Shown: positions 43,945 to 54,247, counted from the stretch's first letter. The stretch: 64,000 nt of DNA from JAOAPY01 sp038237475 (GCA_038237475.1 JBBRYS010000004.1:1-64000), one strand, 5' to 3'. Program-made: numbers and translations. The notes: a model not told the origin generated them from the letters alone.

Positions 43945-44709
43945 ATGAAAATCACCGCAGCGATCATAACTTTCAACGAAGCGGAAAATATTAAGGCAGC
44001 CTGCGAGTCCGTCGCCTGGGCCGATGAGTTGATCGTCGTAGATTCGCAGTCAATCGATGAGACCCGCGCGATTGCCGCCAGTTGCGGTGCCCGTGTCATA
44101 ACCCGCGAATGGCCAGGGTTTACCGAACAGAAGCAGTTTGCGGCTGACCAGGCGACCCATGAGTGGGTCTTCAGTCTCGATGCAGATGAGCGCGTGTCAG
44201 AGCCTTTGCAGGCTGACATCGCAGCGCTGCGGCGCAAACCTCCCGAACAACTTGCCGATGGCTACTCCATCCCCCGCCGCTCATTTTATATGGGCCGCTG
44301 GATACGCGGCGGTGGCTGGTATCCTGACCGTCAGTTGCGCCTGTTTCGGAAAGCGAGCGGCAGTTGGCGAGGAGCGCACATCCACGAGTCAGTGAAGCTG
44401 AAACAGGGCTCGCGAACTGAATCTCTCGACGGCGACCTGCTGCATTATCCGGCGCCTGATGCGTCATATCATCATCGGATGATTGGTGAACGATATGCGC
44501 CGCTGGCTGCTCTGCAAATGTTTGAAGCAGGAAAGCGCACTACGCCGCTCAGGATCGCAAGTGCCGGACCTGCTGCCTGGATGCGCAGCCTCATCCTGAA
44601 AGGCGGGTGGCGCGATGGTCTGGCCGGATGGTCAATTGCCAACTTTGCCGCCCATCATGCCTTCCTCAAACATCTGCTGCTCTGGGAGATGCAGCAAAGA
44701 AGAAGTTAG
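43945..44709 (+). CDS. Family 2 glycosyltransferase
   Basis: This 254-residue enzyme begins MKITAAIITFNEAENIKAAC at the ATG at 43945. The DxD-like sugar-nucleotide site is LDADERVSEPL, preceded by VVDSQSIDETRAIA. The pattern fits the WaaE/KdtX-like branch of GT2 enzymes that add sugars to lipopolysaccharide core or related glycans (FYMGRWIRGGGWYPDRQLRL). It acts at the cytoplasmic face of the membrane. The prepilin peptidase starts 38 bp after it. Confidence 0.9.
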   Translation: MKITAAIITFNEAENIKAACESVAWADELIVVDSQSIDETRAIAASCGARVITREWPGFTEQKQFAADQATHEWVFSLDADERVSEPLQADIAALRRKPPEQLADGYSIPRRSFYMGRWIRGGGWYPDRQLRLFRKASGSWRGAHIHESVKLKQGSRTESLDGDLLHYPAPDASYHHRMIGERYAPLAALQMFEAGKRTTPLRIASAGPAAWMRSLILKGGWRDGLAGWSIANFAAHHAFLKHLLLWEMQQRRS

Positions 44710-44747
44710 TAGGCGCGGGACAGCCGCCGATATACAATGCTTTTGGC

Positions 44748-45638
44748 ATGAACCCATCATTGTCATCACTATTTCCCGACGCACCGCTTCCCTTGCCTTT
44801 CCTTTTCATAATAACGGGAGTTTTTGGTGCCATCATCGGCAGTTTTCTTAACGTGGTAATTCATCGATTGCCGCAGGAAGAGTCGATCGTATTCCCCAAC
44901 TCCCGGTGTCCAACCTGTGCGGCGGCTATCGGCTGGTATGACAACATCCCGGTGCTCAGCTATCTCGTGCTGCGTGGGAAGTGCCGCGCGTGTAAGACGG
45001 GGATAGCGATTCGTTATCCCGCCGTGGAGTTGTTGACCGCACTTCTGTACGTCGGCGTTACTTGGCGTGATGGCCTTAGCATAGCCCTGCCATTCGATTT
45101 GATTTTTGTCAGCGCCTTGGTGGCCCTGATCTTCATCGACGCCGAGCATATGCTGCTTCCCAATGCCATTACCTATCCAGGCGTTATCTTCGCTCTGGTT
45201 GCGCGCTTCGTGATCCCGCTCGCCAGTGGCGTAGCGCATTTTGATGATCTCGAATCTCTCAGTCGAGGGATGCTCTACGGTCTCCCGCTGTGGGCAGCTT
45301 CGTTGATCGGCGCGGTGATTGGCGGTTTGATCGGAGGGGGTTCCCTCTGGTTGATGGGCTGGACCTGGGAAAAGCTGCGCGGAATCGAAGCGATGGGCCT
45401 CGGGGATGTGAAGATGATGTTTATGGTCGGCGCCTACCTCGGCTGGCGTTTGACGATTCTGACGATTTTTCTCGGCGTCTTGTCCGGTTCGCTCATCGGC
45501 ATCGCTTTAATGGTGCGCCAGGGGCGCCGGAACATGCAGATGCTACTGCCCTTCGGCGTCTTCCTGGGCATCGGAGCGATTGCCGCGCTCCTGATAGGAT
45601 CGCCGATAGTTTTATGGTACGCAGGCCAATTCGGGTAA
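44748..45638 (+). CDS. Type IV prepilin peptidase (A24 family)
   Basis: This 296-residue polytopic membrane protease cleaves and methylates type IV prepilins and pseudopilins. The start is the ATG at 44748. The N-terminal methylase part shows IIGSFLNVVIHRLP and a zinc site CPTCAAAIGWYDNIPVLSYL with CRAC. The two catalytic aspartates are in LIFIDAEHMLLPNAIT and GLGDVKMMFMVGAYLG. It is complete. No pilin genes are in the window. Confidence 0.93.
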   Translation: MNPSLSSLFPDAPLPLPFLFIITGVFGAIIGSFLNVVIHRLPQEESIVFPNSRCPTCAAAIGWYDNIPVLSYLVLRGKCRACKTGIAIRYPAVELLTALLYVGVTWRDGLSIALPFDLIFVSALVALIFIDAEHMLLPNAITYPGVIFALVARFVIPLASGVAHFDDLESLSRGMLYGLPLWAASLIGAVIGGLIGGGSLWLMGWTWEKLRGIEAMGLGDVKMMFMVGAYLGWRLTILTIFLGVLSGSLIGIALMVRQGRRNMQMLLPFGVFLGIGAIAALLIGSPIVLWYAGQFG

Positions 45639-45728
45639 GCCGGCCTTTGTATCCATATTCGGATTCGTTCTCGTTCCTCGATCGGGCTGAGGGCACCAAC
45701 CACAGACCAAAGTTCAAAAGACTGAATC

Positions 45729-47165
45729 ATGTCCCGCCGCACAACCTTTGGCGCTACGCTGTTAACCGTCTTCTTCGTGCTCGCGGCTGGGTTCGCGATT
45801 TTCCTCTATGCTTATGCACCAGCAACACCGAATGTGCGCGGGCCAATTCTTTTATCAGCCTTTGTAATAATCCTTATTGCGAGCCTGCTTTGCATTCTCT
45901 TCTTCTTGCGCTGGATGCTCCGTCCTTACAGGCAATTGGTTGGCGAAGCTGAGCGCGCGCCAATTGCCGCTCACGCCAACAAGTCTCAGGGTGAAGCGCA
46001 ATTTGTCCTGGAAACATTTCAGACGATTGTGGCCCAACTGCAGGCGCAGCAGAAAGAACTCGAGCGGCTCACTGCTCAGGCCAGCCAACGCGCCGACTCC
46101 GCCGAACGCTTTAGCGAACGCATCGTGGCCAGCGTGCCTTCAGCCCTGATTGCCTTTGATGGAGCGGGACGCTCACTTGTAATCAATGGGCCGGGCAGAA
46201 CGTTGTTGGAGATCACCGTCAGCGAAACGGGTCACCCGGCCAGAACATTATTAGCCAAGCTGCCACAGTTGGCCGAACTGGTTGAAAGATGTCTGCAAAC
46301 CGGAGCGCTTTTTCGCCGCGAAGAGATTCAAACTCTGCCGACGAACGGTTCGCCCAGACGTCTCGGAGTCACAGTCGCACCGATCGATCTTTCAGCTTCT
46401 GAGCGAGGCGCGCTCTGCCTGCTCACCGACATTACCGAAGTAACCCAACTCCGTGAGCAGGTCGCCCTCAAGCGCAATCTGGAAAACCTGGGCGAGATGT
46501 CCGCCGGACTCGCGCATGAATTTAAAAACTCAATTGCCACCCTGCACGGCTATGTGCAGTTGCTGCAAAACCTTGAACTGGACAGCACCGGCCGGTCGAC
46601 CAGCGAGTCACTGCTCAATGAGATCCGCAATCTGTCTGAGATGGTGACCTCGTTTCTTAACTTTGCGCGCCCACAACCACTGCAACTTGAAGAAGTCTTT
46701 CCCACCACGCTGCTGCAGGATTGTGCCGGTGAATTACAAACTCTCTACCAGGAGCGGCGTGTCGCCCTCACCTTCGAGCCGTTAACTAAAGAACAGTCCG
46801 CCCTGTTTGTAAACGCCGACGAGCGAATGCTGCGCCAGGCGTTTATGAACCTGCTGCGCAATGCCGCGGAAGCGATTCCTGACGATGCGGTTTCACGCGA
46901 GGTGTCAGTCACGAGTTCGCGCGAGAGGGAGCCGAACGGAGCAGCTTCTGTGGCAATTGAAATCAAAGACACGGGGACGGGAATTCAAACCGAAGATCTA
47001 CAGCGCATCTTTATTCCTTTTTTCACTACCAAAGCCCATGGACACGGCATCGGTCTCGCTCTCACACACCGCGTGATCACCGAACACGGAGGGACCTTAA
47101 CAGCGGAAAATGGCAAAGGCGGGGGCGCCATCTTCACCATCCGGCTCCTGGAAGCGCTTCGATGA
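45729..47165 (+). CDS. PAS-domain sensor histidine kinase (NtrB/AtoS-like)
   Basis: This 478-residue membrane kinase has two helices near 10-30 and 40-62, then a HAMP-like linker and a PAS region (about 130-240). The phosphoacceptor block is MSAGLAHEFKNSIATLHGYV with its histidine. The ATPase shows MNLLRNAAEAIPDD (N box), IKDTGTGIQTEDL (G1) and HGHGIGLALTHRVI (G2). It is complete. No response regulator gene adjoins it, so it is an orphan here. The kinase type often pairs with sigma-54 activators, but that is only a family trend. Confidence 0.93.
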   Translation: MSRRTTFGATLLTVFFVLAAGFAIFLYAYAPATPNVRGPILLSAFVIILIASLLCILFFLRWMLRPYRQLVGEAERAPIAAHANKSQGEAQFVLETFQTIVAQLQAQQKELERLTAQASQRADSAERFSERIVASVPSALIAFDGAGRSLVINGPGRTLLEITVSETGHPARTLLAKLPQLAELVERCLQTGALFRREEIQTLPTNGSPRRLGVTVAPIDLSASERGALCLLTDITEVTQLREQVALKRNLENLGEMSAGLAHEFKNSIATLHGYVQLLQNLELDSTGRSTSESLLNEIRNLSEMVTSFLNFARPQPLQLEEVFPTTLLQDCAGELQTLYQERRVALTFEPLTKEQSALFVNADERMLRQAFMNLLRNAAEAIPDDAVSREVSVTSSREREPNGAASVAIEIKDTGTGIQTEDLQRIFIPFFTTKAHGHGIGLALTHRVITEHGGTLTAENGKGGGAIFTIRLLEALR

Positions 47166-47418
47166 AGTTCCTGGGAATGCGGGAATGTCTCTTTGAGTCC
47201 AGCCCGTGAAAGCAACGCTTGAAAATAGCCCGGCGATTCATCGCTGGGATCGCACGCGTTGCATCAATATGCAGTCCGTCAAACGAAAGGCCGACGCTGT
47301 GGCAATCGTTCGCCTTGCGGACTAGAATACAATTCCCTTCAGCAAACTCAGCGGTGAAGTGATGGGCTATTGCCGGTCGTCCGCTATGCGGACAAGGCGG
47401 CTCAGCCTCCTAAGACTT

Positions 47419-48351
47419 CTACTGACCTTGCAGCGTCAGCAAAACAATTTCCGGTGTAACGCGGAAGCGAACGGGGAGAATGCTCGTGCCAATGCCAGTG
47501 GTCACAAACAGGTGATGATCGTTTTCAAAGACGTGGCCCGCCGCATATTTTTGTCCAAAATCAGAAGGTTCGATTGGTCTGCCGATCAAAGGGAAATTGA
47601 CCTGGCCGCCATGCGTATGGCCAGCGAGTAACAGTGGCACGCGTTTGGGCAGATTGGGAAAGATGTCCGGATTGTGAGTCAACGCTATTACCGGAGCCCC
47701 GGCTGGCACTCTGTCAATTGTCTCCCGAATGTGTTGCGGTCGAGTCCATCGATCAGCCAGGCCCGCCAGCCAGAATGAACTGGACCCGCGTTTGACCTCC
47801 GAGACTTCGTCCTCAAGAACCTTAATTCCGTTCGCTTCCAGCGCGTAACGCACTTTTAAACCGTTGTACCACCAATCATGATTTCCCAGCACCGAATACA
47901 CACCGAGTGGCGCTTGCAGGCCTTTTAAATGGGGGGCAAACACCACCGGCTCGACTCGATGTCCATGCCAGCTGTTACCTGACATGTAGTCGCCCAGAAT
48001 GACGATCAGATCGGGTTTGAGTTCATTGGTGCGGTCGACGATTAGCCTCAGCTTGTCGTCGTCGATGAAGGGGCCTCCCACGTGTATATCTGAAATGACG
48101 GCAATGCGAAGCCCACTGAGGGCAGCTGGGCAGTTGGTAATTTGGATAGCTTGCCGATGGATTACCAGGCGATTGGGCTCAATCAGAAACGCGTAGAACG
48201 CGAGACCGGTAAGAATCAGCAAGGTCGTTGCCAGAGCTATACCAACTCTCTTACGCCAGGCGGATTCAATTGGAGCACGACGAATCTCCTTCCAGAGCAA
48301 GAGCAGAATTCCCAGCAGCGCGACGACTCCGATTAAGAATGGAAGTGCCAT
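47419..48351 (-). CDS. Membrane-anchored metallophosphoesterase (YkuE-like)
   Basis: This 310-residue protein has two N-terminal hydrophobic helices (LPFLIGVVALLGILLLL and GIALATTLLILTGLAFYAFL). A calcineurin-like domain follows with all metal-site blocks: VISDIHVGG, LGDYMSG, GNHDWWY, ALTHNPDIF and LLAGHTHGGQV. Family members cleave phosphoesters in lipids or lipid headgroups. The ATG at 48351 is preferred over a TTG at 48369. Confidence 0.92.
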   Translation of the reverse strand: MALPFLIGVVALLGILLLLWKEIRRAPIESAWRKRVGIALATTLLILTGLAFYAFLIEPNRLVIHRQAIQITNCPAALSGLRIAVISDIHVGGPFIDDDKLRLIVDRTNELKPDLIVILGDYMSGNSWHGHRVEPVVFAPHLKGLQAPLGVYSVLGNHDWWYNGLKVRYALEANGIKVLEDEVSEVKRGSSSFWLAGLADRWTRPQHIRETIDRVPAGAPVIALTHNPDIFPNLPKRVPLLLAGHTHGGQVNFPLIGRPIEPSDFGQKYAAGHVFENDHHLFVTTGIGTSILPVRFRVTPEIVLLTLQGQ

Positions 48352-48450
48352 ACAACAACAGTCCGGCAAACTTTAGTTTGAGTTTCGCGGGTCTTCAGTC
48401 CGAGTACCAGGGATGAAGTCTTTGGGCCGCGGAGACAACCGGCAAACACT

Positions 48451-50208
48451 TTACCCGTTCGGGAAATACTCACGCCAGCGATTGCTCACAAGTTCCCCAA
48501 TATCCTTTCGCACCACTAACTCGTCGGGAAAACCGGGCTTGGTGCGGGCATCGATCATGATTGGTCCGCTGTAGGCAAGATGATGTCGAACGACTCTGGT
48601 TGAGCCAGCGTGAATGTCCGCAGCGGGCTCGAACCTGGTCCAGGTGGCCCAAAGAAAATCGATTGGCGAGCGCGCAACTGCCGCGTCATCGTGCAGGATC
48701 AGAAGTGGCCAATCAGCAAATGCCGGTTCCTTTGCCAGGCGCGCTGCCTGTTCCGGATCTTGCGCGAATGAACTGCCCTGCAAAACCAGACAGCCAGCAC
48801 AAAAGACTTCCGCCCGGCTCACATCGCGTGGCAGGTCGCCACGAAACTCACGCCGAAGCTGGCGCCGCAACTCGCCCAGTCCCAGCATGATCGCTTTGCT
48901 GCCTTCATTGACCTGTCCGCTGGTGTAGTCAAGTGTATCCATCGAAACGTTAGCCAGGATGAAAAGATCCGTTTCCGGCACAAATCGAGCCAAGACATGT
49001 TCGAGTAAGGCTGGAAAGTTACGCAGATCCTGAGGCGTATCGGTGAGCAGCAAAAACTTCGTAAGCGAAAGCTGACCTTCTCCGAGGATGCGGAACGCGG
49101 ACACGAGCGCTTCGCGACCATAGCGCTCCTGCACCACTGCCGCGCACAGAGAATGAAATCCTGTCTCGCCATAGGTCCAGAGATCGCGAACGCTCGGCAT
49201 CACGAGGGGAAATAATGGCGACAATAATTCCTGCAGATAATCACCGATGAAAAAATCTTCCTGTCTTGGTTTGCCGACCACGGTAGCGGGATAGACTGCG
49301 TCGCGCCGGTGACAAACGGCGTCGACATGGAAGACAGGATAGTCATGAGTCAAAGAGTAATAGCCGTAGTGATCGCCAAATGGTCCTTCTGCCCTTCGTT
49401 CTCCCGGGGGGACGTGGCCCACCAGCGCAAACTCTGCCTCAGCGGCTAAACGGTGGGCACCGCCTGTCGGGTTCTTCACCATCCTGATCTTTTCTCCGGC
49501 GAACAATGATGCGAGTACCAGTTCCGGCACATCTTCCGGCAGAGGAGCAATAGCCGCCAGGATCAGCGCCGGTGGACCACCCAGCAATACCGTCACCGGC
49601 AAAGATTTACCCAATCGTTCTGCTTCGTTGTAGTGAAAACCTCCGCCCTTCTGAATCTGCCAGTGCAGCCCGGTGGTGTGTGCGTCATAAACCTGCATCC
49701 GATAGATACCAAGGTTGTGCTTTCCGGTAGTTGGATTTTCGGTGTAGACGAGTGGGAGCGTGATAAATGGGCCACCGTCTTCCTGCCAGGTCGTCAACAC
49801 AGGCAATTGATCAAGCCGCGCAGGCCGAACGATCACTTCACTGACCGGAGCGCGCTTTGTATTCCGAGTACCCAGCTTGAGAAATTCAAGCGCGAGCGAA
49901 CGATGCTGCCAAAGCTCAGCCGGCCTCGGTGGCAGCAGCGCCTCAGCAACGTGGACCATCTCCCGCACAAATTCCTGAGGCTTGGCGCCAAAGGCCAGAT
50001 CAATTCGTTTCTTCGTTCCAAAGAGATTTGTGACTACGGGAAAGCTACTGCCTTTCACCTTCGTGAAAAGTAAAGCCGGACCCGCTTGCTGGATGACACG
50101 ACGGTGTACTTCGGCAAGCTCGAGGTAAGGATCTACCTCGGTTTCGATGGTCACGATTTCTTTTTCGCGTTTGAGGACGTCGAGATATGTGCGCAGGCTC
50201 CGGTGCAT
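48451..50208 (-). CDS. UbiD-family decarboxylase
   Basis: This 585-residue protein is a prenylated-FMN-dependent decarboxylase by family. It starts MHRSLRTYLDVLKREKEIV and has HNLGIYRMQVYDAHTTGLHW, the conserved ligand block, and EGPFGDHYGYYSL with its conserved acidic residues. FPVVTNLFGTKKR near the start is also typical. UbiD acts in ubiquinone synthesis; relatives act in menaquinone and aromatic acid metabolism. The substrate cannot be told. No UbiX partner is adjacent. Confidence 0.9.
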   Translation of the reverse strand: MHRSLRTYLDVLKREKEIVTIETEVDPYLELAEVHRRVIQQAGPALLFTKVKGSSFPVVTNLFGTKKRIDLAFGAKPQEFVREMVHVAEALLPPRPAELWQHRSLALEFLKLGTRNTKRAPVSEVIVRPARLDQLPVLTTWQEDGGPFITLPLVYTENPTTGKHNLGIYRMQVYDAHTTGLHWQIQKGGGFHYNEAERLGKSLPVTVLLGGPPALILAAIAPLPEDVPELVLASLFAGEKIRMVKNPTGGAHRLAAEAEFALVGHVPPGERRAEGPFGDHYGYYSLTHDYPVFHVDAVCHRRDAVYPATVVGKPRQEDFFIGDYLQELLSPLFPLVMPSVRDLWTYGETGFHSLCAAVVQERYGREALVSAFRILGEGQLSLTKFLLLTDTPQDLRNFPALLEHVLARFVPETDLFILANVSMDTLDYTSGQVNEGSKAIMLGLGELRRQLRREFRGDLPRDVSRAEVFCAGCLVLQGSSFAQDPEQAARLAKEPAFADWPLLILHDDAAVARSPIDFLWATWTRFEPAADIHAGSTRVVRHHLAYSGPIMIDARTKPGFPDELVVRKDIGELVSNRWREYFPNG

Positions 50209-50271
50209 TAAGTGTGGGAGTATAACCGTTGCGAAAATGCCCTACAAACCTGAGCAACGAAAAGCCGTGAG

Positions 50272-50895
50272 CTAGGGCTGATCGGATTTGCCGACAGTTC
50301 GCGGACGGGTCGTCTGCACCGGCTGAGTTTCGCCCAGTCGATGTTGAATCATGAGGGTCGCACTCTGGGCCGCCTCGGAAATTTTCGGATCGAAGGAATC
50401 ACCGAAGGGTTTGATTTGCGCGAGACTTTCCGCATCGCCAATGCGGCCCAGTACGTCAAGCAAGCGGGAAGCGATCCTCGGCTCCTGGTTCTCCTGTTGT
50501 AAAAAGGGATACAGCAGCGACGGACTGTCGATTTGGGTTAGGTAATCAAAGGCCTGCTCGCGCCTTGAAGAATTTAGATCGCGAATCACCTTGACCAGTA
50601 ATTGAGTCTTGCCCATGCGATAGAGTGCCCAGTTCAGCGCCAGCCTGACATGGTTGTCTTTTTCCTGGAGCAGGTAACCCTCGACTATCTTCTTTTGGTC
50701 CAGCGCCACCATGCGAGCCAGGGCCTCGGCAGCTGCCTGTCGGGTATCTGCATTGCGACTGGCTAGTTGTTTAGCGTACTTCGTTGACTCATTATCGCCG
50801 GAATTTTCCTGACCCATCGCGTAAGTCTTTACGTTGAAGGCCATGGAGAGCACTAACAACAACAGACAGGCCCTACCGGAAATATTTCTCTGCAT
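50272..50895 (-). CDS. HEAT-repeat-like secreted protein
   Basis: This 207-residue protein has a signal peptide (ACLLLLVLSMAFNVKTYA). Helical repeats follow: NADTRQAAAEALARMVAL, NHVRLALNWALYRMG, EPRIASRLLDVLGRIG, and a last one near ISEAAQSATLM. The pattern fits HEAT/PBS-lyase-type repeats that bind proteins. It lies between a peptidase pair and ubiD-like gene on the same strand. Function unknown. Confidence 0.7.
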   Translation of the reverse strand: MQRNISGRACLLLLVLSMAFNVKTYAMGQENSGDNESTKYAKQLASRNADTRQAAAEALARMVALDQKKIVEGYLLQEKDNHVRLALNWALYRMGKTQLLVKVIRDLNSSRREQAFDYLTQIDSPSLLYPFLQQENQEPRIASRLLDVLGRIGDAESLAQIKPFGDSFDPKISEAAQSATLMIQHRLGETQPVQTTRPRTVGKSDQP

Positions 50896-50923
50896 AACGC
50901 TTCCTCCGCAACTGGGTTGATAA

Positions 50924-52420
50924 TCAATCCCGTCGCCCTTTCCCTGCTCGTGGCCTGCGCTTGCGCAAGTCCACTCTGTTTAAGTCCAAATCGGCGACAG
51001 GGATTACCTCGACGCCTTTAAACTGTCTGCGCAGCTCCGGTAAGAACTCTTTCGCATTTCCGACGATCACGATGCTGGCTTCATTTGCTTTCAAGCGTCT
51101 GGCCGCGAACTCCTGGATCTCGGCTGTAGTTACTTCTTGCACTTTGCTTACAAAGCGATTCGACTCATCAAGCGGTAGCCCCTGCAGGGCGTGATCCCCA
51201 AGGTCGCCAACCAGTCCATTTATCTGCTCAAGCTCCCGCGAAAAGCCTCCAATCAACGCAGCTTTGCGCGGGACCAGATCAGCATTGGCCAGGGAAACCC
51301 TCCCCAAACGATTAATCTCCTGCAAGAGCAGCCCGGCCACCTGCGCCCCGGCGTCATTTCTCGTCTGGGCCGAGGCCATGAACGAACCGCCGTCACGCAA
51401 CGCTTCGAAAGAGCTCCCTGCCCCGTAGCTAAGCCCTCGTTTGATGCGTATCTCCTGATTCAGTCTGCCTGAATAACCATCCAAAAGTGAATTAGCGACA
51501 ATAGCTCGAAAGTAATCAGGATCAAGACGTTTAATCCCGCCCTGGATCAGGAGTACTGCCGCCTGAGCGGCGTCGGGCTTGTTGATAACAATTACTCTCC
51601 GCCGCGCCGGCGGTTGCGGAGGTGACGCGGCATTAACGTTCGACACCCTCAGCGCGGGGCGCCAATCTCCGAAATATTTTTCAGCAAGCTCGAACGCGAG
51701 CGCGGGCCGAATGTCCCCGCCCAATATCAAGATGGAGTTGGCAGGCCGATATAGCGCCGCGTGAAGTTTGACGATATCCGCCCGACTAATCCGCTTTAGC
51801 GAATCCGGTGTGCCTCCCAGACCGTGTCCGTAGGGTGAATTGCCGAACAGCACACGTGACGCGGCGAAGCTGGCTAGTGAGCTCGGCTCTTCCAGCTCCA
51901 CATTCAAATAGTCAATGTACTGCTGTCGTAGTCGTTCAATTTCACCTTGACGGAAGGTGGGATTACGCACCGCATCCGCCATCACTTCGAGAGCGGGAGC
52001 AACTTTCGACGACATGACGCCGATCGAGACGGTTGAAGCATCCCACATCGCGCCAGCTGATTGCGAACCACCCAGGGCCTCAATCTCTTCAGCGATTTTA
52101 GTCGCTGATCGCGTTTTGGTTCCAAGAGTTAAAAGACTGGCAGTCAAATGTGCGAGGCCGGGCAACCCCGGCGGATCAACTTCTGCACCATTTTTTATTA
52201 TCACCTCCGCTGCGACCAAAGGCGTGTTGGTGCGCTCAATCACGATGACGCGCAAACCATTAGAAAGTGTGTGCTCTACTGCCGCCGGGATGTGCAACGA
52301 GCGTGGTGGTCCCGGAGGCGGCGGAGTCGCCTGCGGCGCCTGTGCGAAGACCGCCCCAGTCAATAACAGTTGGAGGGCGAGAAGCATCCCGGTCGCTTTT
52401 AGACTGAGAATGGAACTCAT
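50924..52420 (-). CDS. M16 peptidase-like subunit lacking the HxxEH motif
   Basis: This 498-residue exported protein (signal LLALQLLLTGAVFAQA) has the M16 fold: a domain with LSNGLRVIVIERTNTPLVA, a second with RPANSILILGGDI, and the paired C-terminal half. Where active members have HxxEH, this has HLTASLL, so it is not catalytic. Its start overlaps the stop of the active gene by four bases. The two probably form a heterodimer as in other bacterial M16 pairs. Pro/Arg-rich end. Confidence 0.88.
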   Translation of the reverse strand: MSSILSLKATGMLLALQLLLTGAVFAQAPQATPPPPGPPRSLHIPAAVEHTLSNGLRVIVIERTNTPLVAAEVIIKNGAEVDPPGLPGLAHLTASLLTLGTKTRSATKIAEEIEALGGSQSAGAMWDASTVSIGVMSSKVAPALEVMADAVRNPTFRQGEIERLRQQYIDYLNVELEEPSSLASFAASRVLFGNSPYGHGLGGTPDSLKRISRADIVKLHAALYRPANSILILGGDIRPALAFELAEKYFGDWRPALRVSNVNAASPPQPPARRRVIVINKPDAAQAAVLLIQGGIKRLDPDYFRAIVANSLLDGYSGRLNQEIRIKRGLSYGAGSSFEALRDGGSFMASAQTRNDAGAQVAGLLLQEINRLGRVSLANADLVPRKAALIGGFSRELEQINGLVGDLGDHALQGLPLDESNRFVSKVQEVTTAEIQEFAARRLKANEASIVIVGNAKEFLPELRRQFKGVEVIPVADLDLNRVDLRKRRPRAGKGRRD

Positions 52421-53781
52421 TTTTTCGTTGGGGCCTTCCCCGGTTCCGGCAGGTAGTACAGGATTACTCGGTTCTCGCGGTTAAAATATTTTTTCATAAC
52501 CCGCTGCACCTCTGCGGCAGAAACATTCTGCAGTCGAGCGAGGTCGGTATTTACCCTCTCCGAATCACCCAGCAGCACTTTGGCTCCGCCGAGCGCCAGC
52601 GCCTTGCCGTTGTTTGTCTCGCGCTCAACCAGTTGGTTAGTGACAATCTGATTGATGGCCTTATCCAGTTCCGCTGCCGATACAGACGTGTCCTGCATCT
52701 TTTTCACTTCAGCCAGCAGCGATGCCTCTATCGCTTCCACTTTCTTTCCACTGGCCGCAACGCCCGTCAAAACAAAGTAACTCACGTCTTCAAGCAAATT
52801 TGCGCTCGCGCCGGCGCTCTGCGCTATCTGCTGCTCGTAGACGAGCGCGTGATAAAGGCGCGAGGATTCACCCGCGGCAAGAATTACCTGGGCCACACGT
52901 AACGCAGCGGCATCTTCGCTCGTCACGGGCGGTATTAAATACGTTATGCCGGCGGCAGGAAGCGGCACGTTGGGAGCATGCTCGGTAAAACGAGCTTCAG
53001 TTTTGCGCTCAGGCTCGCGGACCGACACCCGTGGAAGCGGAGTTGGCGGCTTGGGAACCGGGGCCAAATACTTATCGATCCAATTATCGAGTTGTTGCTG
53101 ATCAAAATCTCCAACCACGACGAGTGTTGCGTTGTCGGGCCGGTAGAAGGTGCTGTGGAATGACTGCACGTCCGGCAGTGAGGCCGTGTCCAAATCTTCA
53201 ATGCTGCCAATCGTGGGTCGTCTATAGGGATGTGCCACGAAAGCCTTCTGTTGCAGCAAATGTTCAAAGCGGCCGTAGGGGGGCGTCAATACACTTTGCC
53301 GGAACTCTTCCTTGACCACATCACGCTCTGATTTGAAGTTGGGTTCGTCGACATTCAGTCCGGCAAGGCGATCGGCTTCGGCCCAGAGTAATGTCTCGAG
53401 GTAGTTCGACGGCACGACTTCGTAATAGACCGTTGTGTCCTCGTTGGTGAAGGCATTATCGACGCCGCCGATGTCTTCGGTCAGACGATCCATCATTTCT
53501 GATTTCATGTTGCGGGTGCTCTTGAACATCATGTGCTCAAATAAGTGAGCAAACCCGCTCCGGCCGGTGGGATCGTCTTTTGATCCCACGTGGTACCAGA
53601 CCTGGATGGCGACTGTGGGGCTGGTTCGATCCTCTGCGCTGACGACCGCCAATCCATTGGCAAGCGTCCGTTCGTGAAACTCAAGCCGAGGCATCCTCAC
53701 CTGAGCTTGAACAGATGCAGCCGCAATGAGAATGACCAAGGCCAGGAATGTGACTACGAATTTTGAAAGAAATATGCGCAT
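52417..53781 (-). CDS. M16 zinc peptidase, catalytic subunit
   Basis: This 454-residue exported protease begins at the ATG at 53781 (MRIFLSKFVVTFLALVIL) with a signal peptide. HLFEH in AHLFEHMMFKSTRN is the inverted zinc motif HxxEH. The third ligand glutamate lies downstream in the ETLLWAEADRLAGL block. M16 enzymes break down peptides in the periplasm. It is coupled by ATGA overlap to its inactive partner. The open frame extends to 53844, but that part has no protein character. Confidence 0.94.
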   Translation of the reverse strand: MRIFLSKFVVTFLALVILIAAASVQAQVRMPRLEFHERTLANGLAVVSAEDRTSPTVAIQVWYHVGSKDDPTGRSGFAHLFEHMMFKSTRNMKSEMMDRLTEDIGGVDNAFTNEDTTVYYEVVPSNYLETLLWAEADRLAGLNVDEPNFKSERDVVKEEFRQSVLTPPYGRFEHLLQQKAFVAHPYRRPTIGSIEDLDTASLPDVQSFHSTFYRPDNATLVVVGDFDQQQLDNWIDKYLAPVPKPPTPLPRVSVREPERKTEARFTEHAPNVPLPAAGITYLIPPVTSEDAAALRVAQVILAAGESSRLYHALVYEQQIAQSAGASANLLEDVSYFVLTGVAASGKKVEAIEASLLAEVKKMQDTSVSAAELDKAINQIVTNQLVERETNNGKALALGGAKVLLGDSERVNTDLARLQNVSAAEVQRVMKKYFNRENRVILYYLPEPGKAPTKK

Positions 53782-53956
53782 CAATTGCTTTAGTGACCGC
53801 GCGTCTTCACGGGCCGAGCTACAGTCAGGCGAACGCGCCCTCAACGGAAGGTATGCGCTTCACTGACCTCCAAGTCGTCCGGGATTAGCATTGGGCAGGG
53901 TTGAAATTAGTTTAATGGCTTTTCTGGGTGGCACCCGACATCAACGAGAAGTGCGC

Positions 53957-54247
53957 TCAATCCAGATCCAGAGGATTGCGATAGATGCGCGTATCCTTTT
54001 CGGCGCGTTTTTTCGCGGCCTGAAACTTTTCCTCGAGAATGCGATCACGATCCTTCATTGAGCTGAGTTCCTGGGCAAAGATCTGTTCGCGCACCTGCTT
54101 TTGCTTGTCTAATCCCTTGACCATGTCATCAAAGGACGCCAGTGGCCGGGACTTTTCCTCGTGTTCGATCAAGGCGCCGGTTTCGGCATCGATCGTCAGA
54201 GTTGCTTCACAGCAGGGGCAATGTATGGTGAACCGAGTTGTATCCAT
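53957..54247 (-). CDS. Small zinc-ribbon protein
   Basis: This 96-residue protein starts MDTTRFTIHCPCCEATLTID at 54247. CPCC and hydrophobic strands suggest the first half of a zinc ribbon. The rest is a charged helix (DDMVKGLDKQKQVREQIF, then DRDRILEEKFQAAKKRAEK). No partner cysteine pair follows, so a dimer would be needed to bind metal. Function unknown. Confidence 0.7.
   Translation of the reverse strand: MDTTRFTIHCPCCEATLTIDAETGALIEHEEKSRPLASFDDMVKGLDKQKQVREQIFAQELSSMKDRDRILEEKFQAAKKRAEKDTRIYRNPLDLD

Noticed and set aside
45290..45952. 220-codon plus-strand frame
   Set aside because: It overlaps the prepilin peptidase and kinase genes in another frame and has no family pattern.
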